A model generated the notes under the pieces. The model was not told the DNA's origin. It ran no database searches and saw only the letters and a list, made by a program, of their open reading frames with translations. From NCBI GenBank assembly GCA_029266525.1, contig JAQSWQ010000065.1:1-39986 (forward strand): a stretch of DNA of 39,986 nt, written 5' to 3'. Numbering within the stretch: the first letter of the stretch is position 1; every line of letters begins with the position of its first letter. The translations under genes and the position numbers were made by a program. Source of the stretch: Microvirga sp. Its GTDB lineage: Bacteria > Pseudomonadota > Alphaproteobacteria > Rhizobiales > Beijerinckiaceae. This document shows positions 6,377-17,183 of this stretch, in pieces.

Positions 6377-8068
6377 CTAGCGCGTCGAGGCGTCGAGCGC
6401 CGCCAATGCCTGGTTCGAAACCGCGCGGGCCGCGTCCTCGGCGGCTGCGCGGGCCTTGAGCTTGCGGCCGAACTCCTCGCCGGTGCGCCGCGCGGGCTCC
6501 GGCAAGGCGTCCCAAGCCTTGGCGGCGTCGGAGAGCGCGCCGCGGGCGAGCGCGTTCTGGATGCGCGCGACGAGGCCCGGCGCCGTGTCGGTCGCGGGAT
6601 CGCCGAGCGGCCGCACGGTCACGATGCCCTCCGCCATGCGGGCGAGCCGGTCCTGCCAGCTCGTCGCCGGGCCTCGCCCCTCGGCGATGATGCGCTCGCC
6701 AAGCGGCCGGAACTCCTGCGCCAGCAAAGCGGCCGTCGGCGCGCCGGATTGCGCGAACGGTTCGAGCGCCGCGAGGCGCTGCGGTTCGGCGTTGAGGCGC
6801 TTCAGTGCCGCGAGCGCCTGCGCGTAGGGCGCGCCGTCCCGGAGCGCGTCGAGAATGCGATCCGCCGCCACGATGCGAAGGCCGGCGGTGGTCTCGGGCG
6901 CGCGTTCGGAGAACTGCTTCGAGAGGCTCTCGATCTGCTGGCGCAGTTGGCCCGTCTGCTGTGCGACGTCGGCAACGCGCTGACGCTGCTCGCCTGCTTG
7001 GGAGGTGGCGGTGTCGAGCGCCTGTCCGAGCGCACGCACCTCGGCTTTCAGGGCGTCGGCGGCCTTCGCCTGCTCGTCGAAGCGCGCCCGCAACTCGCCC
7101 GATCGGTCTTCGGCTTGTTGCGCTGTCTGGCGGGCTCGAGCCTGGAGCTCGGATTCGAGGGCAGCGAGCCGGGCTTGCACCGGTTCGAGGGCGGCTGGAT
7201 CGCCGGTTGCCGGTTGAGCCGCCGCAGCGCCGGCGGTCGGACGAGTCAGGGCCTCGTCGGCTCGCTGCGACGCCTGCTCGGCCGCCGATTGCGCCGCCTG
7301 GAGCTGCCGCGCCTGGTCCCGCTGCTGGTTTTCGAGTGCCGCGAGGCGGCGCTCGATCCCGCTCAGATCCGGCGCCGGCGCCGGCAATGCAAGGCGCTGC
7401 TCGATCTGCGCGATGCGGGCTGCCGACGGCCGCGCCAGCCAGAACCGCTCGGCCGCAAGCGCAAGGGCGGCTCCCGCAACGCCCCCGAGCAGGCTTGCTG
7501 CGAGAAGGGCACCGAACCCGGCGCGGCGTCGTTCGGGCGTGATCGCCCGGGCAGCCGCGGCCTCCGTCCGGTGCAGGCGGTCGGCCGCGACCCCTGCCGG
7601 CGCAGCAATCGTCGGCTCCGGATGATGATCGGGCGCGCCGGCATCGGCAGCCGAAGCGGCGGCGGCATCATGCGGCGTGCTCGAAGCCCCGACATCCACT
7701 GTGGGAGGCAGATCCGCGTCCGCGGCCGCTTCCGGCTCCGCACTTGGCCGTGCCGGCTCCTCACCCCCGCTGCCGACCGGTCTCGCAACCGCATCCGGCG
7801 CGAGTTGCGCGACCGCCGCCTCGATTTCGCTCGGAGTGGGATGCGAGGCGTCCTCGGGCGTGCGCGGGTCCTCCACGAGGCTTGGCCCGGACGGCGTGTC
7901 GCGCTCCGGCAGGTCGGCTGGCGTGCGCGGATCGTCGGTGAGGCTCGTCTCATCGGTGTCGGGCGGACGCGACTCGACCTCCGTCGCCTTGAGGTCGAGC
8001 GTCACGGGATCCCGCTTGCGGGATTTCGAGCCGGAGCGGCCGCTGCGCGAATGGGTGGGGTCGGTCAC
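6377..8068 (-). CDS. Alphaproteobacterial mitofilin / Mic60-like protein (COG4223)
   Basis: About 563 residues from a GTG start at 8068; a TTG at 8083 is an alternative. Domains: a disordered, acidic, Pro-rich N-terminus (1-180); one membrane segment (about 184-206, GALLAASLLGGVAGAALALA); a long coiled coil (215-400) rich in Gln, Ala, Glu and Arg; and a conserved C-terminal mitofilin-type helical domain (405-560). This order is that of mitochondrial Mic60, and alphaproteobacteria carry its homologue beside hemD. In photosynthetic relatives the family helps shape intracytoplasmic membranes and contact sites with the outer membrane; whether this organism makes such membranes cannot be read from the window. 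It lies between hemD and hemY in one transcriptional direction. Confidence 0.88.
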   Translation of the reverse strand: MTDPTHSRSGRSGSKSRKRDPVTLDLKATEVESRPPDTDETSLTDDPRTPADLPERDTPSGPSLVEDPRTPEDASHPTPSEIEAAVAQLAPDAVARPVGSGGEEPARPSAEPEAAADADLPPTVDVGASSTPHDAAAASAADAGAPDHHPEPTIAAPAGVAADRLHRTEAAAARAITPERRRAGFGALLAASLLGGVAGAALALAAERFWLARPSAARIAQIEQRLALPAPAPDLSGIERRLAALENQQRDQARQLQAAQSAAEQASQRADEALTRPTAGAAAAQPATGDPAALEPVQARLAALESELQARARQTAQQAEDRSGELRARFDEQAKAADALKAEVRALGQALDTATSQAGEQRQRVADVAQQTGQLRQQIESLSKQFSERAPETTAGLRIVAADRILDALRDGAPYAQALAALKRLNAEPQRLAALEPFAQSGAPTAALLAQEFRPLGERIIAEGRGPATSWQDRLARMAEGIVTVRPLGDPATDTAPGLVARIQNALARGALSDAAKAWDALPEPARRTGEEFGRKLKARAAAEDAARAVSNQALAALDASTR

Positions 8069-8150
8069 GATCTCTCTCTGCAAAGCTTCAACTGAAGAGC
8101 AAACACAGGGTTTCCTCCCTCATACCACCCATGTGCCCCGGGCCGCGAGG

Positions 8151-8864
8151 TCACGGCAGGCCGCTGGAGCGACATAGCGCGAGCCCGGCAAATAGCGAAG
8201 CTTCGCTTGGGGTCTGGGCGACAATCAGCCGCCTCGCCCCTCGTTCCTTCAGGGGGGCGGCGACATCGGCCGACAGGCAGAGGTGGTGGAGGGAGAGAAA
8301 GCTCTCGCCCAGGCCCACCGCGCCGGTGAGCGCAAGCGCGGTCTCCACGGTGCGGCGCGAATAGTGGACCGCCGCGTCGAGTGAGCCTCCGTGCAGCGCA
8401 ATTGCCATGGTTTCCGGAACGGCCTTCGCGGCGACCGCCTCATAGGCGACGAAGGTTTCGACGGTAAACCCGGCTCGCACAAGCGAAGCGGCGGGCTCGA
8501 GCTTGCGGTCCCGGCCGGCAACATGGAGGAGGCGCGCGTCACGTTTGAGCGAGCGTGAGGCGAGCTTCGCCACGGCGGCAGCGTCGCCTTCCGCCGAGCG
8601 GATGTCCGTGAAGCCCACCTCTCGCAGGAGAAGGGCAGTGCGATACCCGACGGCGAAGGCCGGCGCGGTCTTGTCGAAGACCGCGAGCGCCGGAACGGCG
8701 TTGGCGCTCGTCACGATCACAGCGTCGAACGGTCCCCGCGGCGGCCGTTCGGCGGTGCGCACGATTTCGAGGAGCGGCGCAACGAGCGCTACATGCCCGA
8801 GTGCCGCGAGCCGCGCTGCGGTCGCTTCCGCCTGCGCGCGCGGGCGCGTCACCAAGACGCGCAT
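8151..8864 (-). CDS. hemD: Uroporphyrinogen-III synthase
   Basis: 237 residues. It cyclises hydroxymethylbilane with inversion of ring D to give uroporphyrinogen III. The start [19 protein letters not shown] is the usual HemD opening, and there are internal motifs such as VIVTSANAVPAL and a conserved C-terminal region. HemD is poorly conserved overall, so context matters: its ATG overlaps the hemC stop in a TGATG arrangement, which points to translational coupling and fixes the start. The reading frame continues upstream to 9059 but that part overlaps hemC and is not coding. The mitofilin gene follows after about 80 bases. Confidence 0.92.
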   Translation of the reverse strand: MRVLVTRPRAQAEATAARLAALGHVALVAPLLEIVRTAERPPRGPFDAVIVTSANAVPALAVFDKTAPAFAVGYRTALLLREVGFTDIRSAEGDAAAVAKLASRSLKRDARLLHVAGRDRKLEPAASLVRAGFTVETFVAYEAVAAKAVPETMAIALHGGSLDAAVHYSRRTVETALALTGAVGLGESFLSLHHLCLSADVAAPLKERGARRLIVAQTPSEASLFAGLALCRSSGLP

Positions 8865-9787
8865 CAGGGCGCGAGGAAGCCGGCGGGAAGCCGCGCGCGC
8901 AGTTCTTCCCCGGCCTCGCGCCCGATCCAGGTCGCATCCGCGGAGAGGCCTTCGCGGGTCACCTCCAGGCTTTCCGAGCCGTCCGGCCGCAGCACCAAGC
9001 CACGAAACGAGAGCCGACCGTCCTCCACCGCCGCGTACCCGGCGATCGGCGTTCTGCAAGATCCGTCGAGCACGGCGAGGAAGGCGCGCTCCGCGGCAAG
9101 CTGAAAGCCGGTGATTCTGTCGCAGATTCGAGCCACGGCGTCCCGGGTCTGCGTGTCCCCCTCGCGCACCACGATCGCAATGGCACCCTGGCCAACGGCA
9201 GGAAGAAACTCGCCTATCTCAAGGATGGTGGTGATGCGATCTTCGAGCCCGAGCCGCTTGAGGCCGGCAACCGCGAGCAGGGTCGCGGCGACCTCGCCGC
9301 TCTCGAGCTTCTTCAGGCGCGTGTTCACGTTCCCGCGCAGGAGCGTCACCTCGAGATCCGGCCGCAGCCGCTTGACCATCGCTTGGCGGCGGAGCGAGGC
9401 GGAGCCGACGCGGGCGCCCGCCGCCAACTCCCGCAGGTTGCGCGCCTGACTGCTGATGAAGGCATCTCGCACGTCCTCGCGCGCGAGATAGCCCGCAATC
9501 GCGAGGCCGTCCGGGATCGCCGTCGGCAGGTCCTTCGCAGAATGCACCGCGAGGTCGATCACGCACTCGAACAGCGCGACGTCGAGCTCCTTGGTGAAGA
9601 GACCCTTGCCGCCGGCTTCGGACAAGGGACGGTCCTGGATCGCGTCGCCCGTCGTCTTGATCACGCTCAGCGGCAGATGGACCTTGTCCCAGCCGAGCGC
9701 CGCCGCGAGCCGGTCCTCGGCCTCGTGCGCCTGGGCGAGTGCGAGCGGGCTGCCCCGGGTGCCGATCACGAGCGTCGGACGGTCCAT
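8864..9787 (-). CDS. hemC: Porphobilinogen deaminase (hydroxymethylbilane synthase)
   Basis: 307 residues, normal length for the family. It joins four porphobilinogen molecules into hydroxymethylbilane in the cytoplasm. The N-terminus [12 protein letters not shown], the loop [21 protein letters not shown] and the cofactor attachment motif [11 protein letters not shown] (dipyrromethane on Cys244) are all present. The start at 9787 puts [13 protein letters not shown] in the expected position; the upstream frame to 9928 overlaps the divergent tsaD and is rejected. First gene of the heme operon. The 115-bp gap to tsaD must hold promoters for both directions. Confidence 0.97.
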   Translation of the reverse strand: MDRPTLVIGTRGSPLALAQAHEAEDRLAAALGWDKVHLPLSVIKTTGDAIQDRPLSEAGGKGLFTKELDVALFECVIDLAVHSAKDLPTAIPDGLAIAGYLAREDVRDAFISSQARNLRELAAGARVGSASLRRQAMVKRLRPDLEVTLLRGNVNTRLKKLESGEVAATLLAVAGLKRLGLEDRITTILEIGEFLPAVGQGAIAIVVREGDTQTRDAVARICDRITGFQLAAERAFLAVLDGSCRTPIAGYAAVEDGRLSFRGLVLRPDGSESLEVTREGLSADATWIGREAGEELRARLPAGFLAP

Positions 9788-9888
9788 CGGTCTCCACACT
9801 TCGTGGCGCGGCGCGTTGCCTCGCGCTGCCCGCGCCCATAGGGTGCGCCGCCTCGGGCGGGCCTCGGCCTCATGCCGCCCCATCTTCG

Positions 9889-9900
9889 GATTTGCAAATC
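9889..9900. promoter_or_regulatory. 12-bp perfect palindrome at the tsaD start
   Basis: GATTTGCAAATC is a perfect inverted repeat ending two bases before the tsaD ATG, in the shared hemC/tsaD intergenic region. No Shine-Dalgarno is seen there. It could be an operator or part of a short leader; its role is unknown. Confidence 0.35.
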
Positions 9901-9902
9901 GC

Positions 9903-10958
9903 ATGCGCGTGCTCGGCCTTGAAACCACCTGCGACGAGACGGCTGCGGCGGTGGTCGGGCTCTCCGATGACGGGCGTGGCGCGATCCTGTCGAACGAGGT
10001 CCTCAGCCAGATCGCCGAGCACGCGGCCTATGGCGGCGTCGTGCCGGAGATCGCCGCGCGGGCCCACGTCGAGGCCTTGGACCATCTGATCGAGCGCGCC
10101 CTAGCGCAAGCCGGCCTGCGGCTCGAGGAGGTCGACGGCATTGCCGCCGCCGCGGGGCCGGGGCTGATCGGGGGCGTCATCGTCGGGCTCACCACGGCAA
10201 AGGCGCTGGCGCTCGTCACGCGGAAGCCGCTCCTCGCCGTCAACCACCTCGAAGGCCACGCGCTGACCGCGCGGCTCACCGACGGCATCGGCTTCCCTTT
10301 TCTTCTTCTCCTCGTCTCGGGCGGCCACACCCAGCTCCTCGCCGTCAAGGGCGTCGGCGATTATGTCCGCCTCGGCACCACCGTCGACGACGCCATCGGC
10401 GAGGCCTTCGACAAGGTCGCCAAGCTTTTGGGGCTTCCCTATCCAGGCGGCCCCGAGGTGGAAAAAGCGGCGGCCAAAGGCGATCCCGAACGCTTCGCGC
10501 TGCCGCGGCCGATGCTCGGACGCCCCGAGCCGAACTTCTCCCTTTCCGGTCTGAAGACAGCGCTCAGGATCGAGGCCGAGAGGATCGTGCCGCTCACCGA
10601 GACCCATGTCGCCGATCTCTGCGCGAGCTTCCAGGCCGCGGTGACGGACGTCGTGGTCGACCGGACGCGCGCCGCATTGCGCGTCTTCCGGGCGGCGGCC
10701 GGACACCCGACCGCCCTCGTGATCGCCGGCGGCGTCGCCGCGAACCAGACGCTTCGCCGCGCGCTCCAGCGTCTCGCGGGCGAGGCGGGCCTGCGCCTCC
10801 TCGCGCCGCCTCTCGAGCTGTGCGGCGACAACGGGGCGATCGTCGCTTGGGCGGGGCTCGAGCGGCTGCGGCTCGGGCTCATCGACGACATGACGGCGCC
10901 GGCGCGCGCCCGCTGGCCTCTGGACGCGGCCCGGGACGAAGCCGGCGCGAAGGCTTGA
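9903..10958 (+). CDS. tsaD: tRNA N6-adenosine threonylcarbamoyltransferase
   Basis: 351 residues. With TsaB and TsaE it transfers the threonylcarbamoyl group to A37 of ANN-decoding tRNAs, giving t6A. Visible family features are the ASKHA-fold start [11 protein letters not shown], the metal-binding NHLEGH (His115 and His119), SGGHTQ (139-144), [17 protein letters not shown], and the C-terminal [10 protein letters not shown] and [10 protein letters not shown]. The ATG at 9903 gives the expected N-terminus, and frame extension upstream is antisense to hemC. It is followed by gpsA after 11 bases, likely one transcript. Its target set includes the tRNA-Thr encoded in this window. Confidence 0.96.
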   Translation: MRVLGLETTCDETAAAVVGLSDDGRGAILSNEVLSQIAEHAAYGGVVPEIAARAHVEALDHLIERALAQAGLRLEEVDGIAAAAGPGLIGGVIVGLTTAKALALVTRKPLLAVNHLEGHALTARLTDGIGFPFLLLLVSGGHTQLLAVKGVGDYVRLGTTVDDAIGEAFDKVAKLLGLPYPGGPEVEKAAAKGDPERFALPRPMLGRPEPNFSLSGLKTALRIEAERIVPLTETHVADLCASFQAAVTDVVVDRTRAALRVFRAAAGHPTALVIAGGVAANQTLRRALQRLAGEAGLRLLAPPLELCGDNGAIVAWAGLERLRLGLIDDMTAPARARWPLDAARDEAGAKA

Positions 10959-10969
10959 AGGTCCCGGCC

Positions 10970-11959
10970 GTGGGCATCCGCAGGATCGGCGTCGTCGGCG
11001 GGGGAGCCTGGGGTACGGCGCTGGCTAACGCCGCGGCGCTCGCCGGGCGCGAAGTCGTGCTGTGGATGCGGGACGTGGACGCCGCGCGCAGGCTGCGCGA
11101 CGCGCGGGAGAATGCGCGGTACTTGCCGGGCGTGCGGCTCCAAGCGCGCGTGACACCGACCGCGGACCCCGCGCTGCTGCGCCTTGCGGACGCGGTCCTG
11201 CTCGTGGTTCCCGCGCAGGCGGTGCGGGCCGTCGCGCAAGCGATCGCCGTGACGCTTCCGCCGCAGACGCCCGCAGTGGTGTGCGCGAAGGGAATTGAGC
11301 GCGGAACCGGGCTCTTCCTGAGCAATGTGGTGCGGGAGGTTCGGCCCGGCGCGCCCGTTGCGGTGCTGTCAGGCCCGAGCTTCGCCGATGACGTGGCGCG
11401 GGGCTTGCCCACCGCGGTGACACTCGCCTGCGAGGACGAGCCTCTCGCGGAGGCGATCGCGGCCGCTCTCTCCGGCCCTGGCCTTCGGCTCTATCGCAAC
11501 ACGGATGTGCGGGGGGTCGAGATCGGCGGCGCCGCCAAGAATGTGCTGGCCATCGCTTGCGGCGCCGTCGCTGGACGCGGGCTCGGCGAAAGCGCCAGGG
11601 CGGCGCTCACGGCGCGGGGCTTCGCCGAGCTCATGCGCTTTGCTCGTGTCTACGGCGGCGAGCCCGAGACGCTGATGGGGCTCTCCGGGCTCGGCGACCT
11701 CGTGCTGACCTGCGGCTCGGTGCATTCGCGCAACTTCGCCGTCGGCGAGCGCCTTGGCCGCGGGGTGCCGGTCGCTGATGCGGCGGGCGGCAAGCTCGCA
11801 GAGGGCGCCTTCACGGCCGCAGTGCTGGTCGATCTCGCCCGCGCGAAGGAGGTCGACATGCCTATCGCCGAGGCAGTCGACGCGGTGATCGCAGGCCGGA
11901 GCACCATGGATGAGGCGATCGAGGGCCTCATGAGCCGGCCGCTGAAGGCCGAGCACTGA
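10970..11959 (+). CDS. gpsA: Glycerol-3-phosphate dehydrogenase [NAD(P)+]
   Basis: 329 residues. It reduces dihydroxyacetone phosphate to sn-glycerol 3-phosphate for phospholipid synthesis. The N-terminal Rossmann motif is GVVGGGAWGTALANAAA, followed by VCAKGIERGTGLFLS, a SGPSFADDVARGLPTAV loop, EIGGAAKNVLAIACG with the catalytic lysine, and a C-terminal helical domain containing LSGLGDLVLTC. The start is taken as GTG at 10970; a TTG at 10955 overlapping the tsaD stop is possible. The EVE-domain gene follows after 12 bases containing GGAGG. Confidence 0.95.
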   Translation: MGIRRIGVVGGGAWGTALANAAALAGREVVLWMRDVDAARRLRDARENARYLPGVRLQARVTPTADPALLRLADAVLLVVPAQAVRAVAQAIAVTLPPQTPAVVCAKGIERGTGLFLSNVVREVRPGAPVAVLSGPSFADDVARGLPTAVTLACEDEPLAEAIAAALSGPGLRLYRNTDVRGVEIGGAAKNVLAIACGAVAGRGLGESARAALTARGFAELMRFARVYGGEPETLMGLSGLGDLVLTCGSVHSRNFAVGERLGRGVPVADAAGGKLAEGAFTAAVLVDLARAKEVDMPIAEAVDAVIAGRSTMDEAIEGLMSRPLKAEH

Positions 11960-11971
11960 GGGAGGAGCGGG

Positions 11972-12391
11972 ATGAACCACTGGCTCTTGAAGACCGAGCC
12001 CTCGAGCTGGTCCTGGGACCAGCAGGTCGAGGTCGGCGAGAAAGGCACCTTCTGGAGCGGCGTGCGCAACCACGCCGCGAAGCAGAACCTTCAGAGCATG
12101 AAGAAAGGCGACCGAGGCTTCTTCTATCATTCAGGGGAAGGCAAGGAGATCGTCGGCGTCGTCGAGGTGATCAAGGAGTACTACCCGGACCACACCGACA
12201 AGAGCGGCATATTCGGCATGATTGACGTGAAGGCAGTTGCGCCGATGCCGAAGGCGGTCACGCTCCAGGCGATCAAGGCCGAGCCCAAGCTCCAAGACAT
12301 GGCGCTCGTGAAGTTCTCCCGCCTCTCGGTGCAGCCGGTCACGCCGGAGGAGTGGCGGATCGTGTGCAGGATGGGCGGCTACGAAGCCTGA
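11972..12391 (+). CDS. EVE domain protein (thymocyte nuclear protein 1-like)
   Basis: 139 residues, essentially a single EVE domain (PUA-like fold). NHWLLKTEPSSWSWDQQ opens the domain, and VRNHAAKQNLQSMKKGDRGF with FYHSGEGKEIVG forms the recognisable core. EVE domains are known or proposed to recognise modified bases in DNA or RNA; in bacteria the single-domain form is usually a conserved orphan. GGAGG lies six bases before the ATG. Its position after tsaD and gpsA suggests it shares their transcript. The end overlaps the convergent amidase gene by 13 bases. Confidence 0.9.
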   Translation: MNHWLLKTEPSSWSWDQQVEVGEKGTFWSGVRNHAAKQNLQSMKKGDRGFFYHSGEGKEIVGVVEVIKEYYPDHTDKSGIFGMIDVKAVAPMPKAVTLQAIKAEPKLQDMALVKFSRLSVQPVTPEEWRIVCRMGGYEA

Positions 12392-13626
12392 TCGGCAGGC
12401 TGGGCTCGCAGGATTCCCGCAAGCGCGTCGCAGAACACCTGACAGCCGAGCACGATGTCCTCGTCGGATGTATTCTCCGTCCAGTGGTGGCTGATGCCGC
12501 CGATCGAGGGGACGAAGAGCATCGCGGCGGGCATGACGCGGGCGAGGTACTGCGCGTCGTGGCCGGCGCCGCTCGGCATGCGCAGCGCCTTGCCGGGGCA
12601 GCGCGCCTGCGCCGCCGCTTCGATCGCCGCCTGGAAGCCCTCGTCCATCAGAGCCGGGGTCGACTGGCTCATAATGTCGATCTCGATCGGGCAGGGTCCC
12701 GCCTGGTTCGCCTCCGCGACCAGGCGCTGGAGCTCGGCATGGAGCCGGTCGAGCACGGCTTGATCGGCGTCCCGGAATTGGAAGAGCGCCTCGGCGCGGC
12801 CCGGGATGATGCTCGGAGCGCCCGGGTCGAGCGTGATGCGCCCGCAGGTCCAGACCGTGCGCGGGCCGGCGATCTCGGGAAAGCGCCGGTCGATCGCTCC
12901 CAACAGGCGGACGATCGCGCTCCCGGCGTCGCGCCGCCGTTTCATGCTCGTGGTGCCGGCGTGGTTCTGCTCGCCGGTCGCCGTAAGCCTGTATTGCCAG
13001 ATCGCGACGATCGCCGTGACGACCCCGATTTTCAGCCCGGAGGTCTCGAGCGTGTCGCCCTGCTCGATATGTGCCTCCAGATAGCCGCGGTAGCGCCCCT
13101 TCTCGACCTGCACCCGCGGCCGCCCGGCAAAGCCCGCCTTCTCGAGGGCGTCGCGGAGCGGCGTGCCGTCGTAGCGGTTCTTGGCGCTGTCGATCTCCTC
13201 CTCGGAGAGCAGGCCAAGGTAGGAGCGTGAGCCGAGGAACGACCCGAAATGCCCCTCCTCGTCGCACCAAGCAGCAACGTCGACCCCGAGATCGGCGCAG
13301 GCCGGGTCGTCTCGGAAGGCCCGCGCGGCCTCGAGACCGTAGATGATCCCGAGCGGGCCATCGAGCCAGCCGGCGTAGTTCTGGCTCTCGACATGGGACC
13401 CGGTCAGGATCCTCGGACCTGCCGCCCGGCTGAAGCCGAACACGCTGCCGATGCCGTCGATCTGCGCTTCGAGCCCCGCCTCCTCGAGCCGCCGTGCGAA
13501 CCAGTGCCGCGCCTCGACGTCCTGCGGCGAGAAAGTCGGGCGATGCACGCCGCTCTTGTAAGCACCGATCGTCGCAAGCTCGCGCAAATCGCCGAGCAGG
13601 CGGTCGGGGTCAATGACAGGACTCAT
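12379..13626 (-). CDS. Zn-dependent amidase/carbamoylase of the M20 family (allantoate amidohydrolase / N-carbamoyl amino acid hydrolase type)
   Basis: 415 residues. The family hydrolyses carbamoyl or ureido groups, as in allantoate or N-carbamoyl-L-amino acids. Metal and catalytic residues are visible: GSHVESQNYAGWLDG (His78, Asp89), CDEEGHFG (Glu123/124), EAHIEQG (His186), and the C-terminal GGISHHWTENT with the last ligand. The dimerisation domain lies at about 205-320 (NHAGTTSM substrate motif). The precise substrate cannot be read; no hydantoinase or ureide gene is nearby. Its ATG follows the DUF2235 stop with no gap, so the two are coupled. The frequent partner of this family, a transporter, is absent. 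Confidence 0.9.
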   Translation of the reverse strand: MSPVIDPDRLLGDLRELATIGAYKSGVHRPTFSPQDVEARHWFARRLEEAGLEAQIDGIGSVFGFSRAAGPRILTGSHVESQNYAGWLDGPLGIIYGLEAARAFRDDPACADLGVDVAAWCDEEGHFGSFLGSRSYLGLLSEEEIDSAKNRYDGTPLRDALEKAGFAGRPRVQVEKGRYRGYLEAHIEQGDTLETSGLKIGVVTAIVAIWQYRLTATGEQNHAGTTSMKRRRDAGSAIVRLLGAIDRRFPEIAGPRTVWTCGRITLDPGAPSIIPGRAEALFQFRDADQAVLDRLHAELQRLVAEANQAGPCPIEIDIMSQSTPALMDEGFQAAIEAAAQARCPGKALRMPSGAGHDAQYLARVMPAAMLFVPSIGGISHHWTENTSDEDIVLGCQVFCDALAGILRAQPADQAS

Positions 13627-14961
13627 TCACTCGCCATTCGGTCGGCCGCGAACGCAGGTCCATGGCCCTGGCAGGGGCCGTAGCTTCGCTCCGAGCTGCT
13701 TCACAGCAGCTTCATAGTCCGGATGGTCGCGCATGTGGACTGGATTATAGCCATCGTAGAGGGTCTCGATCACCGATACCCAGGAATAGTGAAGGTCGGG
13801 ATGCGGATTGGCGTCAGGGATGATGCGCGTCTGCATCGGCTCCTGCCGGCCCCGCCTGACCGCGCGGACTTCCTCGCGGTAGAGTAGCTTCTTCCAGAGC
13901 GCGTCCCGCGAGTCGTGAATCTTTGCATTCACGAGCGGCTTCAGGCCGGCCTTCGGGTTATCGACCAAAAGGAGCGGGTGCTCGGGGCGCTGGCTGTTGT
14001 CGATCATCCATTCGAGGGTGGCGTCGGAGAGCCCGCACTCCTCGTAGCCGCCGCCGACGTCGCAGTGCACGCCAGGGAACCAGACCTGCTCGAAGACCTG
14101 GCTCGGGGGATCGCCGATCTCAGCGGCGGTCAGCTGGGCCTTGGTCGGCTCGTTCCAGAGCGTCGGATGGAAGGCCTCGCGCCGATCATCGATCGCCACC
14201 GCGTGAAAGGCATAGGAGACGTACTGGTTGAGCTCATGGTCGTGGAAGCGATGCGGCCAGAGCTCGATCTCGAGATTCTTTCCGCCGGCCGGGATGCCGA
14301 GTGAACGGACCGTGTCCCAGACCCCGATGAAATAAGGTGCGCGGGCACTCGGATCCTTGTGCTCCGGGTAAGCCTTTTCCTTCCGGAACGCCTTCCCCGC
14401 CTTCAGGCGCTCTTCCTTGCCGGCGGCCTTCTCGGCCGCGGTGGCGTTCTCCTTTACCGCGCCGGTCCTGTAGATCTTGTACGCCTCCTCGACGATCTCC
14501 CTTCGGCGGGCCTCGTCGTGGCGCAGGTCCGCGCCGGCGGGCTGCAGGCGTTTCGGGATTCCGCACAGGCCGACCAGACCTCCAAGGCTGCGCACGGTGT
14601 AGGCGCCGCGGCTGAAACCGAAAAGGAAGATGCGGTCGCCGGGCTCGTAGAAGCGGACCAGAAAGTCGTAGCCGTCCTGGATGTTCTGCGAAATGCCGGA
14701 ACCGGTGGCCGAGCTGAGCCACGCTTTGACCCTGCCGGTCATTCCGGTTCCGATGCCTGCGTCGTAATGCGTTATCTGTTCGACTCCGGGCTTCGCGAGC
14801 TCTTGGTCAAGGGCCGCTCCCTCGAGCTCTTGCCATGTCTTTCCGCCGCGATGGACAAGCATGTTGATCGCGAGGTCGCACAGCTTGGCGACATTCGTCT
14901 TCACGCCGTGCGCCCGGTCGTTGCCGGTCCCGTCGGCGAAGAAAACCACGTTCTTCGACAT
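13627..14961 (-). CDS. DUF2235 alpha/beta-hydrolase (Tle1-like lipase fold)
   Basis: 444 residues. FADGTGN near the N-terminus, [16 protein letters not shown] with the nucleophile Ser at about 117 (GxSxG type), a [10 protein letters not shown] strand with an Asp, and [13 protein letters not shown] with the His/Asp region form the DUF2235 signature. The family includes phospholipase effectors of type VI secretion (Tle1) and many uncharacterised housekeeping-like members. Neither an immunity gene nor a T6SS gene is nearby, no signal peptide is present, and the next gene is a metabolic amidase, so an effector role is not supported. GGGGAGG five bases upstream selects ATG 14961 over an upstream GTG. 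A charged Lys/Glu/Ala insertion lies at about 150-200. Confidence 0.88.
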   Translation of the reverse strand: MSKNVVFFADGTGNDRAHGVKTNVAKLCDLAINMLVHRGGKTWQELEGAALDQELAKPGVEQITHYDAGIGTGMTGRVKAWLSSATGSGISQNIQDGYDFLVRFYEPGDRIFLFGFSRGAYTVRSLGGLVGLCGIPKRLQPAGADLRHDEARRREIVEEAYKIYRTGAVKENATAAEKAAGKEERLKAGKAFRKEKAYPEHKDPSARAPYFIGVWDTVRSLGIPAGGKNLEIELWPHRFHDHELNQYVSYAFHAVAIDDRREAFHPTLWNEPTKAQLTAAEIGDPPSQVFEQVWFPGVHCDVGGGYEECGLSDATLEWMIDNSQRPEHPLLLVDNPKAGLKPLVNAKIHDSRDALWKKLLYREEVRAVRRGRQEPMQTRIIPDANPHPDLHYSWVSVIETLYDGYNPVHMRDHPDYEAAVKQLGAKLRPLPGPWTCVRGRPNGE

Positions 14962-15175
14962 AGCCACCTCCCCTCACGCGACTCTGAAACCAAAGGTTAC
15001 ACCGGTTGTTCCGCCCTGCAAGCTGCTCTCGGCCGCCCGGATTTCCTTGCACCAAGGTCGGGCGACGAAAGTGCGAGGGTCGCGCGCTTGCCGCGCGCCG
15101 CGCTTATTCGCTAGACCTTTGCCGATCAAAGCGGCATCGGCCGGCAGGCGCGCCGCAGACCATCGGGAGGTCGCC

Positions 15176-17128
<1,953 letters not shown>

Positions 17129-17136
17129 TCGTGCGC

Positions 17137-17165
17137 GCCTCGTGCCGGCCCGCGCGGCACGAGGC
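17137..17165. terminator. 10-bp hairpin between convergent acs and protease genes
   Basis: GCCTCGTGCC (17137-17146) pairs perfectly with GGCACGAGGC (17156-17165) around a nine-base loop. It lies between two convergent stop codons, as expected for a shared bidirectional terminator, though the T-runs on either side are short. Confidence 0.55.
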
Positions 17166-17183
17166 GGTTTGGAGCGGGGCTGT

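Noticed and set aside
4568-8095. Very long plus-strand ORF (1,175 codons) opposite hemY and the mitofilin gene, and similar ones opposite gdh (30058-32583), gyrB (35727-38276), cfa (20663-22189) and acs (15104-16822)
   Set aside because: Each is antisense to a clearly conserved gene, is rich in Arg, Gly and Ala, has no domain or ribosome-binding site and follows from high GC at third codon positions.
13627-14961. Type VI secretion effector module
   Set aside because: The DUF2235 fold matches Tle1 effectors, but there is no VgrG, PAAR, adaptor or immunity gene in the neighbourhood.
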